Below, piece after piece: positions 9,791-21,650 of a DNA stretch of 64,000 nucleotides (the first letter of the stretch is position 1; every line of letters begins with the position of its first letter). This DNA comes from Piezodorus guildinii (lineage: Eukaryota > Arthropoda > Insecta > Hemiptera > Pentatomidae): NCBI GenBank assembly GCA_023052935.1, contig CM041292.1, forward strand, positions 90,565,169 through 90,629,168. The letters are read 5' to 3'. Under the pieces are notes generated by a model that was given only the letters and a program-made list of their open reading frames with translations, did no database searches and was not told the origin of the DNA. The position numbers and the translations under genes are program-made.

Positions 9791-11423
9791 ATTAAATTAT
9801 ACTAAGTATAGACAATAATTTTCATGCAGCGAAATAGTAAATAGATAAACATTTCTTTTTTAGGAGGATTAATCAGTGTTTACATTCATACTAATGAATA
9901 ATCGAGCAAACCTAAACAGTTTATTACATAGAAACTATTTAAAGAGAAGAAATCCTTATCTCCCAAACAACACGATAATACCATTCTTAATTTCTTTTTT
10001 TGGGGAGAAGGAGAAGTGATTGCCAACTCCTGATATCTATCAGTAGGTCACCATACCGTAATAACCCGAGTAATGGTCGATTCGAATTCTGAACCACTAA
10101 GAACTAAACATACTATGAACTTCAACCTGTTAATCAACCAAAGCAAGAATTGAACCCACCTTTTCGAACAGAGCAATCAAGAGATTCCTATATGACCACC
10201 CGCAATATATATTATATCAACATTATTTCAACACTTAACATCATGTTATTCGGAAATGAGAAATGGTACATTCTAATTATTTTATTATTATTTATAAATT
10301 ATTATTGCATTCATGCAAACAAAGTGGGTTAATTTTTTTTTTTTATGAATCAACTCAACACATTTTATTTTCAATATCCGGAAGAAATTATACTATTATG
10401 GTGTAGGAAAGAATTGGGCTAATTTTACATTTCTTCCAAAAAACATTTTATTAAAATCAACGTTTCGAGGTATTTCAACCCTCTTCAGGATCCTATAAAC
10501 AATATCACTCCATCACTGAATATTCATTAACAACAATTAATTAATATTTAAATGATTAAAGATCTGTTGTTAATTGTAATCGGTTATTCAAAAATATTAC
10601 ACAAAATATTTAAAAGGTATCCCACAAATCAAATAATGTTCTTAATTTTAATAAAATGTTTTTGTTTTTTGGAGAAATTAGAAATTATCCCAATTCTTTT
10701 CTATCTTTAAAATTAATTTATAACCTGATATCTTTGAAAAATATTTTTCAGAAAATTGTCTATAAAAAGTTCAAGAAAAACATTAGGAATGAAAAAGCGT
10801 TTTTTAATAGTTTTATGAATTTTCTGAAACCCTTTTTACTTCCTAACTATGAAGTTAGGATATGTACAAGCCTCTAATAGTTCTGCCAACTTTGTCATTA
10901 TTTATATATATATATCTGTAAAGCCATTTATATAAAACCGATTAATTCCATTTTATTCAATATTACAGTATTAGTTAATTATATCAATATAGTATTTTCT
11001 AATATATCATGTAAAGAAACGACTTTAAAGATAAGGGTAAGACTTTAAGTATAAGACTCAATCACTTGAGCGCAGAAAAAAAATTATATTAGGGTTTTTT
11101 TTATTTCATTTTATTTGAAAAATACATACAGAAGTTATAGCTCAAGATTTATTTAGCAGATTATTGTAGGTATTTCTTATTAATTTTGATGAAACCCAAA
11201 ACATTTATTCCTGGGATAACCATCTGAATAATCATTATATTTATTTTATTTATTATTATTATTTTTTTTGCAGCAGTAATTGATAAAATCGGTTTACAAG
11301 TTTACATATCATCCACAAAAATTGCATGAATTCATCTAGGCCTTATGTAGGTTAGTTATTATTCAATAATTGTATTATTGTAAACAATAAAAATAAAAAA
11401 CATAGATGAATATATATTTTTAG
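9791..11423. other. AT-rich DNA, repeat end at about 10440-10500
   Basis: Contains a hammerhead-like motif (10458-10489) at the edge of an unassigned repeat and otherwise only short chance frames. A segment at about 10080-10150 has two GATTCGAATTC-like or B-box-like stretches, but no A-box. Confidence 0.4.
10458..10489 (-). ncRNA. Hammerhead-like core in a repeat end
   Basis: On the minus strand: CCTGAAGA, a GAGG/CCTC or GGT/ACC hairpin around TTGAAAT, then CGAAACGTTG. This fits CUGANGA, stem II, GAAAC and GUU in the hammerhead order, with a minimal stem III. Penelope-like retroelements are known to carry such minimal ribozymes. Cleavage is not demonstrated. Confidence 0.35.
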
Positions 11424-11634
11424 AAATTTTATGACTACAAACCATGTAAATGGCAAGCTTGGAATAAGTCCGGACCCAACACATTACAAACACTCATCCC
11501 TTAAAGTTCAGGAGATTAATAACCCGTCACTACAGACGTCACTAATTCAACGTAATAAACAGCCTGCGAGTTTATCAGCTTTATGTAATTATACTCCATT
11601 AAATTTTAATAATGGCTTTAATAGAGTTTAAAAG
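11424..11634 (+). CDS. Possible terminal coding exon, product unknown
   Basis: A TATATATTTTTAG acceptor-like tract precedes an open frame containing ATG at 11431 and ending with a stop about 67 codons later. The product (start TTNHVNGKLGISPDPTHYK) is rich in Ser, Asn, Thr and Pro and looks like a disordered tail. Codon composition is less AT-biased than its neighbourhood. No family was recognised; chance remains possible. Confidence 0.25.
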
Positions 11635-11794
11635 GCAATGAGCTTTCCTCAATCCCACCTCCCATTTCATTTTAATACCTTAAACTAAATTTGAAAATTT
11701 ACTGATAACACACGTCCCCAAATTGGAATAAAAACAATCATTATGATTTTCTCAGGTTAATTTTATTTGAAATATATACTAAGAGATTGCTATA

Positions 11795-13350
11795 CTTGAA
11801 AATTTTATGCCTGAGATGTTACAGCAGCTTTTTCAACAAAATCACGTCAAACCACGGGGCACTATAACAATAGACAAAAAAAGAAAAAGAAAAGCAACTT
11901 TAAACGATCCGTTAGCACCTTTTTAAGATTCTCTTCAATACTCAAATTTAATGAGCTTAAATATGATGTAGATTTCATTCTGATTAAAATAGTCTGATTA
12001 GTCTATGTAGCTTTGATTAAAAATAAACATATCTAATTAGTACTGGTAAAAAACAAATTTAAAACGAGTTAAATAATCTAATAAAGGAGAAAAGAGCAAA
12101 CATATTTTTTTAAATAATTATTTACCCAAACACAAGAATAATAATATATATGAATAATATACCGTCGGATAGCTTAAGTTTTAAGGAACAATATTACCTA
12201 ATAGATAAAGTTGTAAAAAGTAATGGAGAATAATGAAAAGCCAATCAAACTAACTAACCGATTGTTGTAGATTATAATATAATAGATTATGTAATAAAAC
12301 ACATGTTCTATCGAAATTGTATCTAATTAATTCTTTGATATTTTAAATTCTTGATAAACATATTAATAGCTCTTATTACTTTCACTTACTATATATAGTA
12401 AGGGAAAGTATTGCGATCGTGAAAATTTTTGAATTCCAGTTTTCAATGGGAACACGTTTTAGGGCCCCCTAATTCCAAATGGCCAAGTCCTGCAAAAAGG
12501 TGTGTGTGTCCGTGTGAGGTAAGTCTAGCGCGAAAAGTCGTAGGAAACAAAAATTTCATATTTAAGACAGATACACACCCGAGAAAATTTATCGTTAGAG
12601 GAACTTTTTCATCAAAATCTGCTAACCAGAAGAGAGACTTTGTATTATGCATTTTGCACCTTTATACGATTTTCTCAAAAACGGCTCAAACGATTTTGAT
12701 TCAACTCTATATATCGATGTAAAATTTGATGGGCTTTAATATAATGTAGGTTTCAGTCTGATTAAAATATTCTGACAGGGCTTAAATACAGATGTTTCAA
12801 ATTTTCTTCCCCTAATGTATCTTTAACTTTAGAGGTATTATAGAAGTAACCATATCCTAATTTTTATCATTCTTAAAAACAGGTAAACAGGTATGTTGAA
12901 CGAATTCGATTTCCAACTAAAGTAGAAAACTGCAACCATATTTTTCAATGCAATTTTTTGTTTTCGAACATAAGAACAGTAGTATACATGTATAATATTT
13001 GAAAGCTGAAGATTTTAGAAAAAATATTATCTTGTACACTAGCTAGTAAAAGATAATAAAGAGTAATGAAAAGCCGACAAAACTAGCTGATTGTTATAGA
13101 TAATAGATTTTTTAATAAAACACACTTTTCTAGAGAAATTAAATTTAATTAATTCATTAATAGTTCAACTCATTTTTATCTCTATCAATATATATCAAAA
13201 TCCTTTAATCGATTTTCAAAACGGAGGAAAGCGAAATTCGTTTGTTGCCCGCGCGAGATTTTTCAGCTCTAAGTGCACTTCAAAATTCTTAAATTAATTT
13301 TAACAACGAAGGTAAGTGAATTTCTTGTGTTACGCGCGCACCAGATTTTT
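11795..13350 (+). mobile_element. HX repeat copy 3, host of a nested HX copy
   Basis: An HX copy begins within the gagatgttacagcagc block at about 11795 and runs to about 12374. It resumes at 13262 and ends with the right terminus (GAAGGTAAGTGAA at about 13309-13321, CCAGATTTTT ending 13350). Another HX copy is inserted in the gap. The left part of the element (about 300 bp including the hairpin end) is missing. The right flank equals that of the copy ending at 770. Confidence 0.85.
12375..13261 (+). mobile_element. HX repeat copy 4, nested and full-length
   Basis: A complete copy of about 887 bp. The hairpin end starts ACTTTCACTTACTATATATA at 12377, and the blunt end finishes GCCCGCGCGAGATTTTT at 13261. 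The interrupted host sequence has AGCTCT(T/A)A on both sides, which is either host-derived similarity or a weak target duplication. The nested state defines both element ends. The 12429-12722 open frame is repeat sequence, not a gene. Confidence 0.9.
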
Positions 13351-13625
13351 ACTACTGAAATAAATTTAGTGCCTGAAACCAGAAGAACCTGTGATCATTG
13401 TTGTTTAGAAGTTTTAATGATCTTATATTAAAAGCTTAATACAGGAAAGGATATACTCTCTGTATATAAAAAATAATATCTCGATTCTTGGTCTTCGCAT
13501 TCAACGAATATTAATACTATCATTCTTTAGTGAAGATTTACAAGTAAAATACATTGCAATAGTTTTATTTAGGTGGGAAAATTAAATTAAATGTAATCAA
13601 GGCACCAGAAAATCAAAATTTAATG
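13351..13625 (+). mobile_element. E-family partial copy 2
   Basis: The sequence following the HX terminus matches 771-1045, from actactgaaataa through the gtaatcaaggcaccag block, with many substitutions. It lacks the E-family 3' half. The matching HX/E junction at 770 and 13350 suggests that the two loci derive from one ancestral composite. Confidence 0.65.
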
Positions 13626-14067
13626 AAATACATGTTTCTATCGATATCTAACTTTAGTTAAAGGTTCTTCAGATATTAATTGAGAGTTCATTACAGTGAA
13701 ATCATCACCAGCAGATAATTTTGGTGCTATTTGACATTACATTATCATCAGAAAGAAAAAACAATATCAGTAATAGAACTGATAAAAACGCTTCCGATTA
13801 ACCAATGAATCGAAGTATCGAATAAATATGAAAAGTTTAAATAAAAGATACGTAAGGTAGACATCTTTAAATTAATAATTCTTCCATCCAAAGAGTGAAA
13901 AATATTAAGCATTTCCGATTAGTTGTAATAAATAGATAAGTGAGCGCGCCCGATTTTAAAATCTATAACTTTTATATTAAAGTTGATTTATAAAAAGGTC
14001 CAAAAATTAGGAAATCTATCTCTATATTAAGAAATCTAATAAGTTAAAATAAATAACACAAACCACA
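13626..14067. other. AT-rich DNA without a recognised feature
   Basis: No coding frame, no repeat shared with other parts of the window. Confidence 0.5.
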
Positions 14068-14586
14068 TCTATACAAATATTATAAAGCTGAAGAGTTTGT
14101 TTGTTTGAAAGCGCTAATCTCAGGAACTACTGGTTCGAATTGAAAAATTCTTTATGTGTTAGTTAGTCCATCTATCGAGGAAGACTTTAGGCTATATAAC
14201 ATCACGCTGGGACTAATAGTAGAAGAATCAGTGAAACATATGGAACAAACGGAGAAAATTAACCTCGCATTCCAATGATTCCAAATGATTTACCTTATAA
14301 TTTTAAAATAATTCAATTTCCCATTATCTTTTGCTGTACAATTACTGAATCACGGGGGCAAATATTTAAACACATATGAATCGATTTACATCAAGACTGC
14401 TTTTTCATACGGCCAACTGTATGCCGCATTGTCATGATAGGGTTGCGGAGAAAATCAGTATGTTCTTCTGCCGCAAAAAAAAAAATATCTACGCAGAATT
14501 ACTTTAAAATATATTCTTTTAAAAACTTCCTAATAGCTATCATAATAACAGAAATTGACGCAGTCGAAGTCGCCGGTAACAGCTAG
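14068..14586 (+). mobile_element. Mini-Helitron copy 1 (non-autonomous, helicase remnant)
   Basis: The 5' end is TCTATACAAATATTATAAAG after an A; the 3' end is CAGCTAG before a T. These are standard Helitron termini with insertion between A and T. Just inside the 3' end a GAAGTC-type short palindrome fits the terminal hairpin. The interior retains a decayed piece of the Rep/helicase C-terminus near 14340-14450 (frames give GQIF and IDLHQDC-like pieces), with frameshifts. It is 519 bp and a close relative of 39967-40481. Confidence 0.9.
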
Positions 14587-14790
14587 TTGTTAATATACAC
14601 AATGGGTAATTATATTAAATTACCTTTAGAATGAATTATATTAATTTATTGAGATCGAAAAATGTTTAGTTTTAAATAGAAAAGGTTTAATTATTAAATG
14701 TGATCTGATTTGTCGTGTAAATGAAATAAGTTAATATTCATTTACTTTTTATCTATGTAATAATCAGATATAATTAAATAAGGACGCAAT

Positions 14791-14973
14791 ATGTTAAGAA
14801 AATATGTAGCCAATTGTAATGGCGATCATCAACATCAAGTTATTTTTCCAGAGATTTACCCTGAGGGGAATATATTTGGTAAAACGGAGGCACAAAAGGA
14901 TATTAACAGAACATTATTGTTTCATGAATTTTACATGAATACACCGATCACCCTATACCATGTAGCAAATTGA
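14791..14973 (+). CDS. Short coding-like frame, product unknown
   Basis: An ATG-initiated 60-codon frame. The product includes NGDHQHQVIFPEIYPEGN and INRTLLFHEFYMNTP. Composition is less AT-driven than the surroundings, but there is no recognised domain and no splice signal that settles it. It is isolated between a mini-Helitron and a LINE. Confidence 0.2.
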   Translation: MLRKYVANCNGDHQHQVIFPEIYPEGNIFGKTEAQKDINRTLLFHEFYMNTPITLYHVAN

Positions 14974-15271
14974 TTTAATTTATTTGTCTCAGTCGTGTAT
15001 CGTTTATTCTATCCCGTGCTTTATACTAACCTTTACATATGTAAACACGAGTATTATAAATTAAATTAGTAATACTAAATAATTTAGAAATTGGAAATAT
15101 TCAATGGTTAAAAAAATTAATTAGATGAATTTATGTCCTCAACATAAACGATTTGTTAATTAATTATATTTTGTTTTGTGAATCTCAGACCCAATGCCAA
15201 TGCGGTTAGTATAAAATAGTTTGTAAAATAAGGTATCTTAAAACAAAAGACTTTCAATTACCTTAGATGGT
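14974..15271. other. AT-rich spacer
   Basis: Nothing recognised between the short frame and the LINE tail. Confidence 0.5.
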
Positions 15272-15985
15272 TTTTTGTTGGTTTAATTTATTTATTTCTA
15301 TTTATAACTGTATAAAGGAATACAACAAGTCAATATGAGTAAATATAAAAATCATTATACACTTGTAGAGAAGCTTCCTGTTGGAAGCACTCTAAAAATA
15401 TTTTAGACTAGAAGGTCTCGGGGCCATCATCTCGGAGGATTATCAGGAATTGGAGGGATAACAAAAGTTAGAAAATAGTGGATTCGAGTGGAAATGAAGT
15501 TTGTAATGAATGGAATGGTATCTGGTTCGGGTGAAATCAGCAACATATGGAACATTAATGTCTTTATGGTTCAGTTTATTCTTCAGTTAAAAGAAAGGAG
15601 CAATGGGGATTTTGGAATTTCGTGATTGGATAAGGGAAGAATTTGATGGTTTATCTGAGCCCAAAAGGTCAACTCGATAAGTCCATATCGGCCTTATGAA
15701 AGTCATGTAGATGAGCCTTTTGTAGTTAAGTGAAAGATTAGAACCTGAGTGTTTGAAGTATTCGAAAACGTCAATCAGTTTCTTGTCGTTCCAGTCTTGT
15801 ATGAGGGTTCCAAGTAAGACGTCTGTCAAGGTGCAATCCTAGATATCGAATCCTTTCAACCGGGACAAGAGGAATGATATTTAAGGATGCTGTTGGCAGG
15901 ATGTCATGGTTCGCGACGAAGGGTAAGGTTATTTGGTGGGATTTATTTTTATTTTCTAATTTTGACACCTTACTTTCAGGTTTCT
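15272..15985 (-). mobile_element. Jockey-like LINE, 5'-truncated, frameshifted
   Basis: On the minus strand two overlapping frames encode the C-terminal part of ORF2: IRYLGLHLDRRLTWNPH, then after a frameshift LSLNYKRLIYMTFIRPIWTY. The pair Y-L-G-x-x-L-D-R-x-L-T-W-x-P-H and P-I-W-T-Y is diagnostic of Jockey-superfamily elements. The catalytic YADD region is absent. The 3' UTR (15272-15580) matches 25366-25690 (for example CTCGGAGGATTATCAGGAATTG on the plus strand). An A-rich tail lies at the left edge. Confidence 0.9.
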
Positions 15986-16052
15986 GATGTGGGATTAGAG
16001 GGTTTGATCAATCATTTTTAGACGGGTCTTAGGAACTGTTTTTTACACTTGC

Positions 16053-16475
16053 AAAAATCTGGTGCGGGCAACACACGACTTTCACTTACCCCCGTTTTCA
16101 GAATCTATTAAAGAATTTTCAAACACAGTAAGAGATAAATATAAGTGAAACCATTAAAGATTTAATTAAATGAAATAATAAATGAAAAAAGGTGCAAAAT
16201 GCATGGTATAAAGTGGCTCTTCTGGTGAGCTCATATTGAGGAAAAAGATTTTGTAACGTCTCGGGCGTATATTTGTCTTAAAAATGAAATTTCGGTTTCA
16301 TAGGACTTACCGTTTCCGCCCGGGAGTTACCACACACACACAGACCTTTTAGCGGGACTGAGTTATTTGGACTAAGGGGACCCTAAAATGTGTATTTCCG
16401 TTGAAAACTGGAGTTAGAAAATTTTCACGATCGCAACATATATATATATATATATATGTAGTAAGTGAAAGTTAA
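16053..16475 (-). mobile_element. HX repeat copy 5, internally deleted
   Basis: Both ends are present: AAAAATCTGGTGCGGGCAAC at the left, and the GTAGTAAGTGAAAGTTAA hairpin end at the right. The middle of about 500 bp is missing, giving a 423-bp derivative. A (TA)n run of about 11 units replaces the hairpin loop (16436-16457). Confidence 0.9.
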
Positions 16476-16611
16476 AACAAAACGAAATATTTATTAAACT
16501 GCTTAAAAAAATAAAAGAGAGAGACCAATTGCAGCAAATAATGGTTGCACAAGAATAATATAATTACAGCAACAAGGATAGAAATAACTCTTTTAGTACT
16601 TATTTATGTAA

Positions 16612-16941
16612 AAAAAAAAAAAAAAAAAAAAAAAACCTGTACCACTACAACCCATGAAGGGTCTTGGGCTCAGTACATATAGAGATTCGTACTGTTTCTA
16701 GGCCAACGGCAGTGCAATGAGGTGATTAGGCCTTGATCACGCTCAGCCGCCAGGTTTTTTCCCAATTAATTTGGGTACCCACTTTATAGAGGCTGGGTCT
16801 GCCCCAGGAGGGTCTCCATACCCTAGGGTCGCCCCCCGACCGAATTAACAGAATAAATAATATTCTGCCACAGCCGGGATTCGAACCCAGGACCCGGAGC
16901 ACAGCAGACTAGCGCTCTATCCAATAGACCACGCCGCTCCC
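16612..16941 (-). mobile_element. SINE-A copy 1, tRNA-derived, 15-bp target duplication
   Basis: The minus-strand head reads GGAGCGGCGTGGTCTATTGG (A-box) with GGGTTCGAATCCCGGC (B-box), as in tRNA-Arg-like pol III promoters. The tRNA-unrelated body includes the gggcgaccctagggtatgg-type block. The T-rich 3' tail appears as poly(A) on the plus strand at 16611-16635. The direct repeat TACTTATTTATGTAA at 16597-16611 and 16942-16956 proves retrotransposition. Other copies are at 19637 and 59925. Confidence 0.95.
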
Positions 16942-17788
16942 TACTTATTTATGTAATGGAACTGAAATATTTAAAAGGAATTATAAAATATACATATAAA
17001 ATTACTTCTTAAAATTTTCTCAAAGAACCAATTACTTTTTTTTAGCTTTGTCTCTAGTTCACAGGTATCCAGTGTATAGACCTGTCACCCTTCTAAGAAT
17101 TACCCTGTCCATTGAGAGAAGAGTACAACTTCTTTCTTTGCAGGGTCTCTCCAAAAACATCTTAGAATGACCCATAGTTTGTATTATTGTATTGGGAATA
17201 TAATATTTTTTTCAGCATTACTTGGGGAGATATATCTGTTAGTTTAGTCTCTTAAATACTCCAAAAGTAAACGAAACAAAAAATGTTGAATAAGTATTCT
17301 TAATTTGCTAAATTTAATTAGGAGCTAATGGAATATGTTAAATTGGTCAATACAGGTATTTGTTGATTTGAGCCCCGGTAAGGGCTAACATTGGGGTTGC
17401 GGTGGGACAGAGCCCGGGAGCAATGCGGGTGGTATGCTGCGGCATCCCGAGGAATCCCCTAAGCCTACCTCGTTACACTATCAAGTATTCCGTATCCCTT
17501 AGATCTAAGAAAATGTCTAGCGTCTTGGAATCGCGGAAGCCCATCAGCTAGGGATCAAAAATCAAAGATCAAATATTTATTTGGAAAGATTTCAAATGCA
17601 TTGTGATCACTAGTAGATGGCTAGATACATAGATGATTTATGGGAAACATAAAAAGTCCACAAAATAACATCTATTTCTTTAATGGATATCATTGACAAC
17701 GATACGAGGTTACTATTTAGTTCATATATTTTCTTCATTCATATAAGTCTTCCACACAATGTAGATTTGATTTGAAGAAAACTAATTT
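16942..17788. other. Spacer with a GC-rich block at about 17360-17560
   Basis: The block (starting TTGAGCCCCGGTAAGGGCTA near 17367) is GC-rich and unlike its surroundings. On the minus strand a short frame gives RFQDARHFLRSKGYGILDS, faintly like a LINE C-terminal extension. No second copy is present, so it is left unassigned. Confidence 0.35.
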
Positions 17789-18756
17789 TACTTTCACTTA
17801 CTTACTTACTATGTATATAAAAAAATATAGTAAGGCGATGTAGTATTATTTATAGTATATAATAATATTATATATAGTAAATATATAGAATTGCGATCGT
17901 TTTCACCGAAAATACAACTTTTAGGGCCCCTGAGTCCAAATGACTAAGTCCCACAAAAAGAGACTTTGTATATGACTAGCAGTCAAGTCTATTACGAAAA
18001 CGAATAATATACTCAAATTTCATATTTAAGACAACGATACGCCCGAGATGTTACAACTTTTTGATCAGAATCAGTTAACTAGAAGAGTCACTTTATACCA
18101 TGCATTTAGCACCTTCTTACAATTTTCGCTAACGATTTATCGATATAAAATTTTATGAGCTTTAATATCATGAAGGTTTCATTCAGATTTAAATAGTTTA
18201 ACAGGGCTTAAATGCTGAAATTTAAAAATTTCTTACCTTAATGTACCTTTAATTTTGTATTGTAGAATCTATAAAAATAATCATATCATCTATTTAGTAG
18301 TGATAAAAAACGGATAAATATCTAATTTGAACGAATACGACATCCAACTAAAAGAGAAAAGAGTAAACATATATTTTTTTAATGCATTTTGTTTTGTTTT
18401 TTGTACAACAAAAGAAGTAACGTGGACGTATTGGATAGATAAATATTTTAGAAACATTATTATTTTATAATCAAAATTGTAAATGTTAATGGAGGGTAGT
18501 CAAGCCAATAAAACTAACTGATTGTAATAGATAATAATACAAAAGATTATTTAATAAGACACGTTTCTATTGAATTTTAATGTAATTAAACTTTACCCAT
18601 TTACGAAAATGACCCAAATGGTTGAAGCCTACGAAAAACTAAAAACTTTACCTATTTATTTTTATCTCTCAGCGTATTTAAAAATTCTTAAAAACCATTT
18701 AAATAGATTTTAAAAACGGAGGTAAGTGAAAGTTGTGTGTAGCGATCACCAGATTT
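17789..18756 (+). mobile_element. HX repeat copy 6, full length
   Basis: Starts ACTTTCACTTACTTACTTAC with an extended hairpin region, and ends GGAGGTAAGTGAAAGTTGTG plus the CACCAGATTTTTT terminus. It is about 968 bp with all family blocks in order. Confidence 0.9.
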
Positions 18757-18958
18757 TTTTAATTTAGATATAGACTTCAAGAAAAATATGTAAGATAACA
18801 CTCATTCTTTTAAATTCCCCGCAACCAGATAAACGATTTCCCATCAGAAAAAAACCTTTAAAACTGAAATAAAATCTCCTAACCTATTTTTAAAAACACG
18901 AGCAAATCACAAAACAAAACTTGTATAACTATCACATGAAGAAATGTTCTTATAAAAT

Positions 18959-19280
18959 ATGCAGTAATGGAATGTATTGCGATCGCGAACGTCCAAGAAT
19001 TCCAGTTTTCACTAGAAATACACGTTTTAGGTCCAAATGATCTATTCCCGGAATAAGGTGTGGGTCGAGTGTCTAGCACGAAAATGGAAAGTCGTACGAA
19101 ACTGAAATATTATATTTAATACAACTATATGTTACTGAAACTTAATCGTCACAATCGCCAAATCAGAAGTGACACTTTATATCAGGTACTTTTCACCTTT
19201 TCCTTCCACCAAGAAGTTAATAAAAGTATTTAACAACGGAGGTAACTGAAAGTCAGACTTTCAGTAACACCAGAGTTTTT
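18959..19280 (+). mobile_element. HX repeat copy 7, deleted derivative
   Basis: The left end is degenerate (ATGCAGTAATGGAATGTATTG). The aatacacgttttaggtcc block follows, then a jump to CAACGGAGGTAACTGAAAGT and CACCAGAGTTTTT at the right end. It is only about 320 bp, with most of the interior missing. Confidence 0.8.
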
Positions 19281-19636
19281 CATGGTAATTGTGGTATACA
19301 TTATAATTTTTTTAAATATTTCCACACTTGTTTTTCTATAAAACGGTTAACTATGCATCTCGCGTCTAATTTTCCGAAATGTTATCAGTTCCAGTTCAAC
19401 CGATCACAAAAAGTAAAGAGTTTTGGTCATAAAACTGCATAAACTGTCGTTGATGTACTTTTATCAAGGTCAGTCATATCAGTGTCGAGTATAGATTTTT
19501 GTTGTGAAGCCAGAAAAGCCCGACATTGCTCCTTTTCGCAGATAGTGACAACCAACCCGCTTCACTAGCGTACAACTACTGGCCAACAAATGAAAAACCA
19601 ACTGCTATCAATCTATTCATAATTTTGTGAATAAAA

Positions 19637-19812
19637 AAAGTACCTACTTTATAGGCTGGGTCTGCCCCAGGAGCCCTCCTTGGGTCTCCATACCCAACTG
19701 TCATCCCCGGCTGAATTCCCCGGAATAAATAATATTCTGTCATAGCCGGGATTCGAACCTAGGGCCCGGAGAACAGTAGACTAGTTCTACAGTAGACCAC
19801 GCAGCTCGCCTT
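19637..19812 (-). mobile_element. SINE-A copy 2, partial
   Basis: Matches the promoter half of SINE-A: minus-strand GGTCTACTGTAG (degenerate A-box), GGTTCGAATCCCGGCTATGA (B-box region) and the ggagacccaaggagg region. The 3' body is missing and the left side is A-rich. No clear target duplication. Confidence 0.85.
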
Positions 19813-20751
19813 TAAAAGAAGAAACTAGACATAAACTTAATCAAAATAAATATTTAAAAGCGTGTGGGTCTAATTTGGCTAAAAATGGAAGATCGAAAGA
19901 ATAATATATAGAAAGAGGTCATTTATTATTTTGGTTAATTAACCACAACAAATAAAGCAAATATGATATATCGTAACCAGAATATCTGTTTTCAATCAAG
20001 AAGTGTATTTCTTTTTTTTCCTACTTCTTAATTATTTATTAATAACACAAGACCTCAGATGAAAAAAAAAATAAAATAAAAACAAATAACTCATACACAT
20101 AGAAGTAGCGAAAGGAACTGTTAAAATAAATTTAATGAAGTGTTATGACATCAAAGAGCCCGATATAAAAGTTGCTAAAGTGGAACTAATTTGAAATGTA
20201 GGAGAGGGAGGAGCCCAACATCAACAAGTGGTGGCTCAAATTGCTCGGTTTCGAATAAAAATATAATCAGCTTATTTTCATGAAATATTCAAATGGACAA
20301 AATTGTTTCCTCAAAGGGCTTGCAGAACTGCTTCTTTTATGGAATACAAGTGAAAAAATGACTCATTTAGCATGACTTTTTAAAAAGAAATGGCTGGTTT
20401 CAAGATAACAATGTTGTAAAAATTTAAAATCTTTAACACTCTCAGTTATAATAAAAATGTCATCTCTGCATCAATAACATCCACTAATTGCAGCCTTAAA
20501 ACGATTTCAACAACGCCGTTTAAACCATTTTTTTTTTCAATTTATTAGCTTTATTTATTTAAAATACATAATGTTAAAAATTTAAAATACTCTCTTTAAT
20601 TTAAGATACTCTTTCACAATGTACTACGTATTAAATGAAGTTAATTGGTACAAATCATTATTTTTTTCAGTTATTAAGTGGTTTTTCATTTATATACTTT
20701 TAATAACATGAATTAAATATAAATGTCGTCCCTCTGACAACTACTTTGTTT
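19813..20751. other. AT-rich DNA without a recognised feature
   Basis: Poly-T and poly-A stretches and short frames only. Confidence 0.5.
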
Positions 20752-21650
20752 TTTACTTACCTACATATGGAATATATAGTAAGGGATCGTGAAAATTTTC
20801 GGATTCCAGTTTTTGATGGAAATAAACGCATTAGGGTCTCCTGAGTCTAAATAACCAAGTCCCGAAAAAAGGTCTGTGTGCATGTGGTGTCTGTCGCAAA
20901 AACAAAAAGTCGCACGAAACTGAAATTTCATATTTAAAACAAATATAAGCCCGAGATGTTGCAGCAACTTATTTTAATAAAAATTGGCTGGCCAGAAGAG
21001 TCACTTTATACCATGCATTTTGCACCTTTTTCCGACTTTCTCAAAAACGGCTATAACGATTTTGAATAAACTCGCTATATTGATGTAATATTTAATGAGC
21101 TTTAATATCATGTCGATTTTATTCTGATTGAAATAGTCTGACAGGGTATAAATGCCGATATTTTAAATTTTCTACTTTTAAACAACCTTAAATTTTGTAC
21201 ATTCCAAAAAATTAACCATATCATCAACGACATAGATGAAGGATGGCTAAATATGCAATTTGGATGAATTTGTTGGCGAACTAAAAGATAAAAGAGAAAA
21301 ACTATTTTTTTATGTAGTTTTTGTTTTTTTCGATAGTAAGAACAGTAATATAGACATATGATATACCGTTGGAAAGAGAAACATCTTAGAAAAAAATATT
21401 ATCTGATACATGAAGTTGTAAAAGGTAATTTAAAGTGACGAATAGAGAATAGACTTATTACTGATTAACAATTTAATTCAGATATATTATTTAATCTAAA
21501 TCATATTTTTTCAACGGAAAAGAATACACGTTTTATTAAAATTAACTTAATATGTTTTTTTTTTTTTTAATTTAAGTATATTTAATAGTTTTTGATCTGA
21601 TTTTAACAGAGGAGGTAAGTGAAAGTCGTGTATTGCCCGCACTAGATTTT
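20752..21650 (+). mobile_element. HX repeat copy 8
   Basis: The left end is altered (TTTTACTTACCTACATATGG, lacking the first ACTTTC). The family blocks follow in order. The right end is GGAGGTAAGTGAAAGTCGTG and CACTAGATTTT. It is about 899 bp. Predicted frames inside are repeat sequence. Confidence 0.9.

Noticed and set aside
10080..10160. tRNA-derived SINE from two B-box-like stretches
   Set aside because: No A-box at the right distance and no second copy.
12429..12722. 97- and 69-codon overlapping frames
   Set aside because: Both lie in the HX repeat, and equivalent positions in other copies are not open.
16860..16940. Possible functional tRNA gene (A-box and B-box present)
   Set aside because: The boxes belong to the SINE-A head; no cloverleaf with paired acceptor stem is intact, and the sequence recurs as part of a 300-bp repeat.
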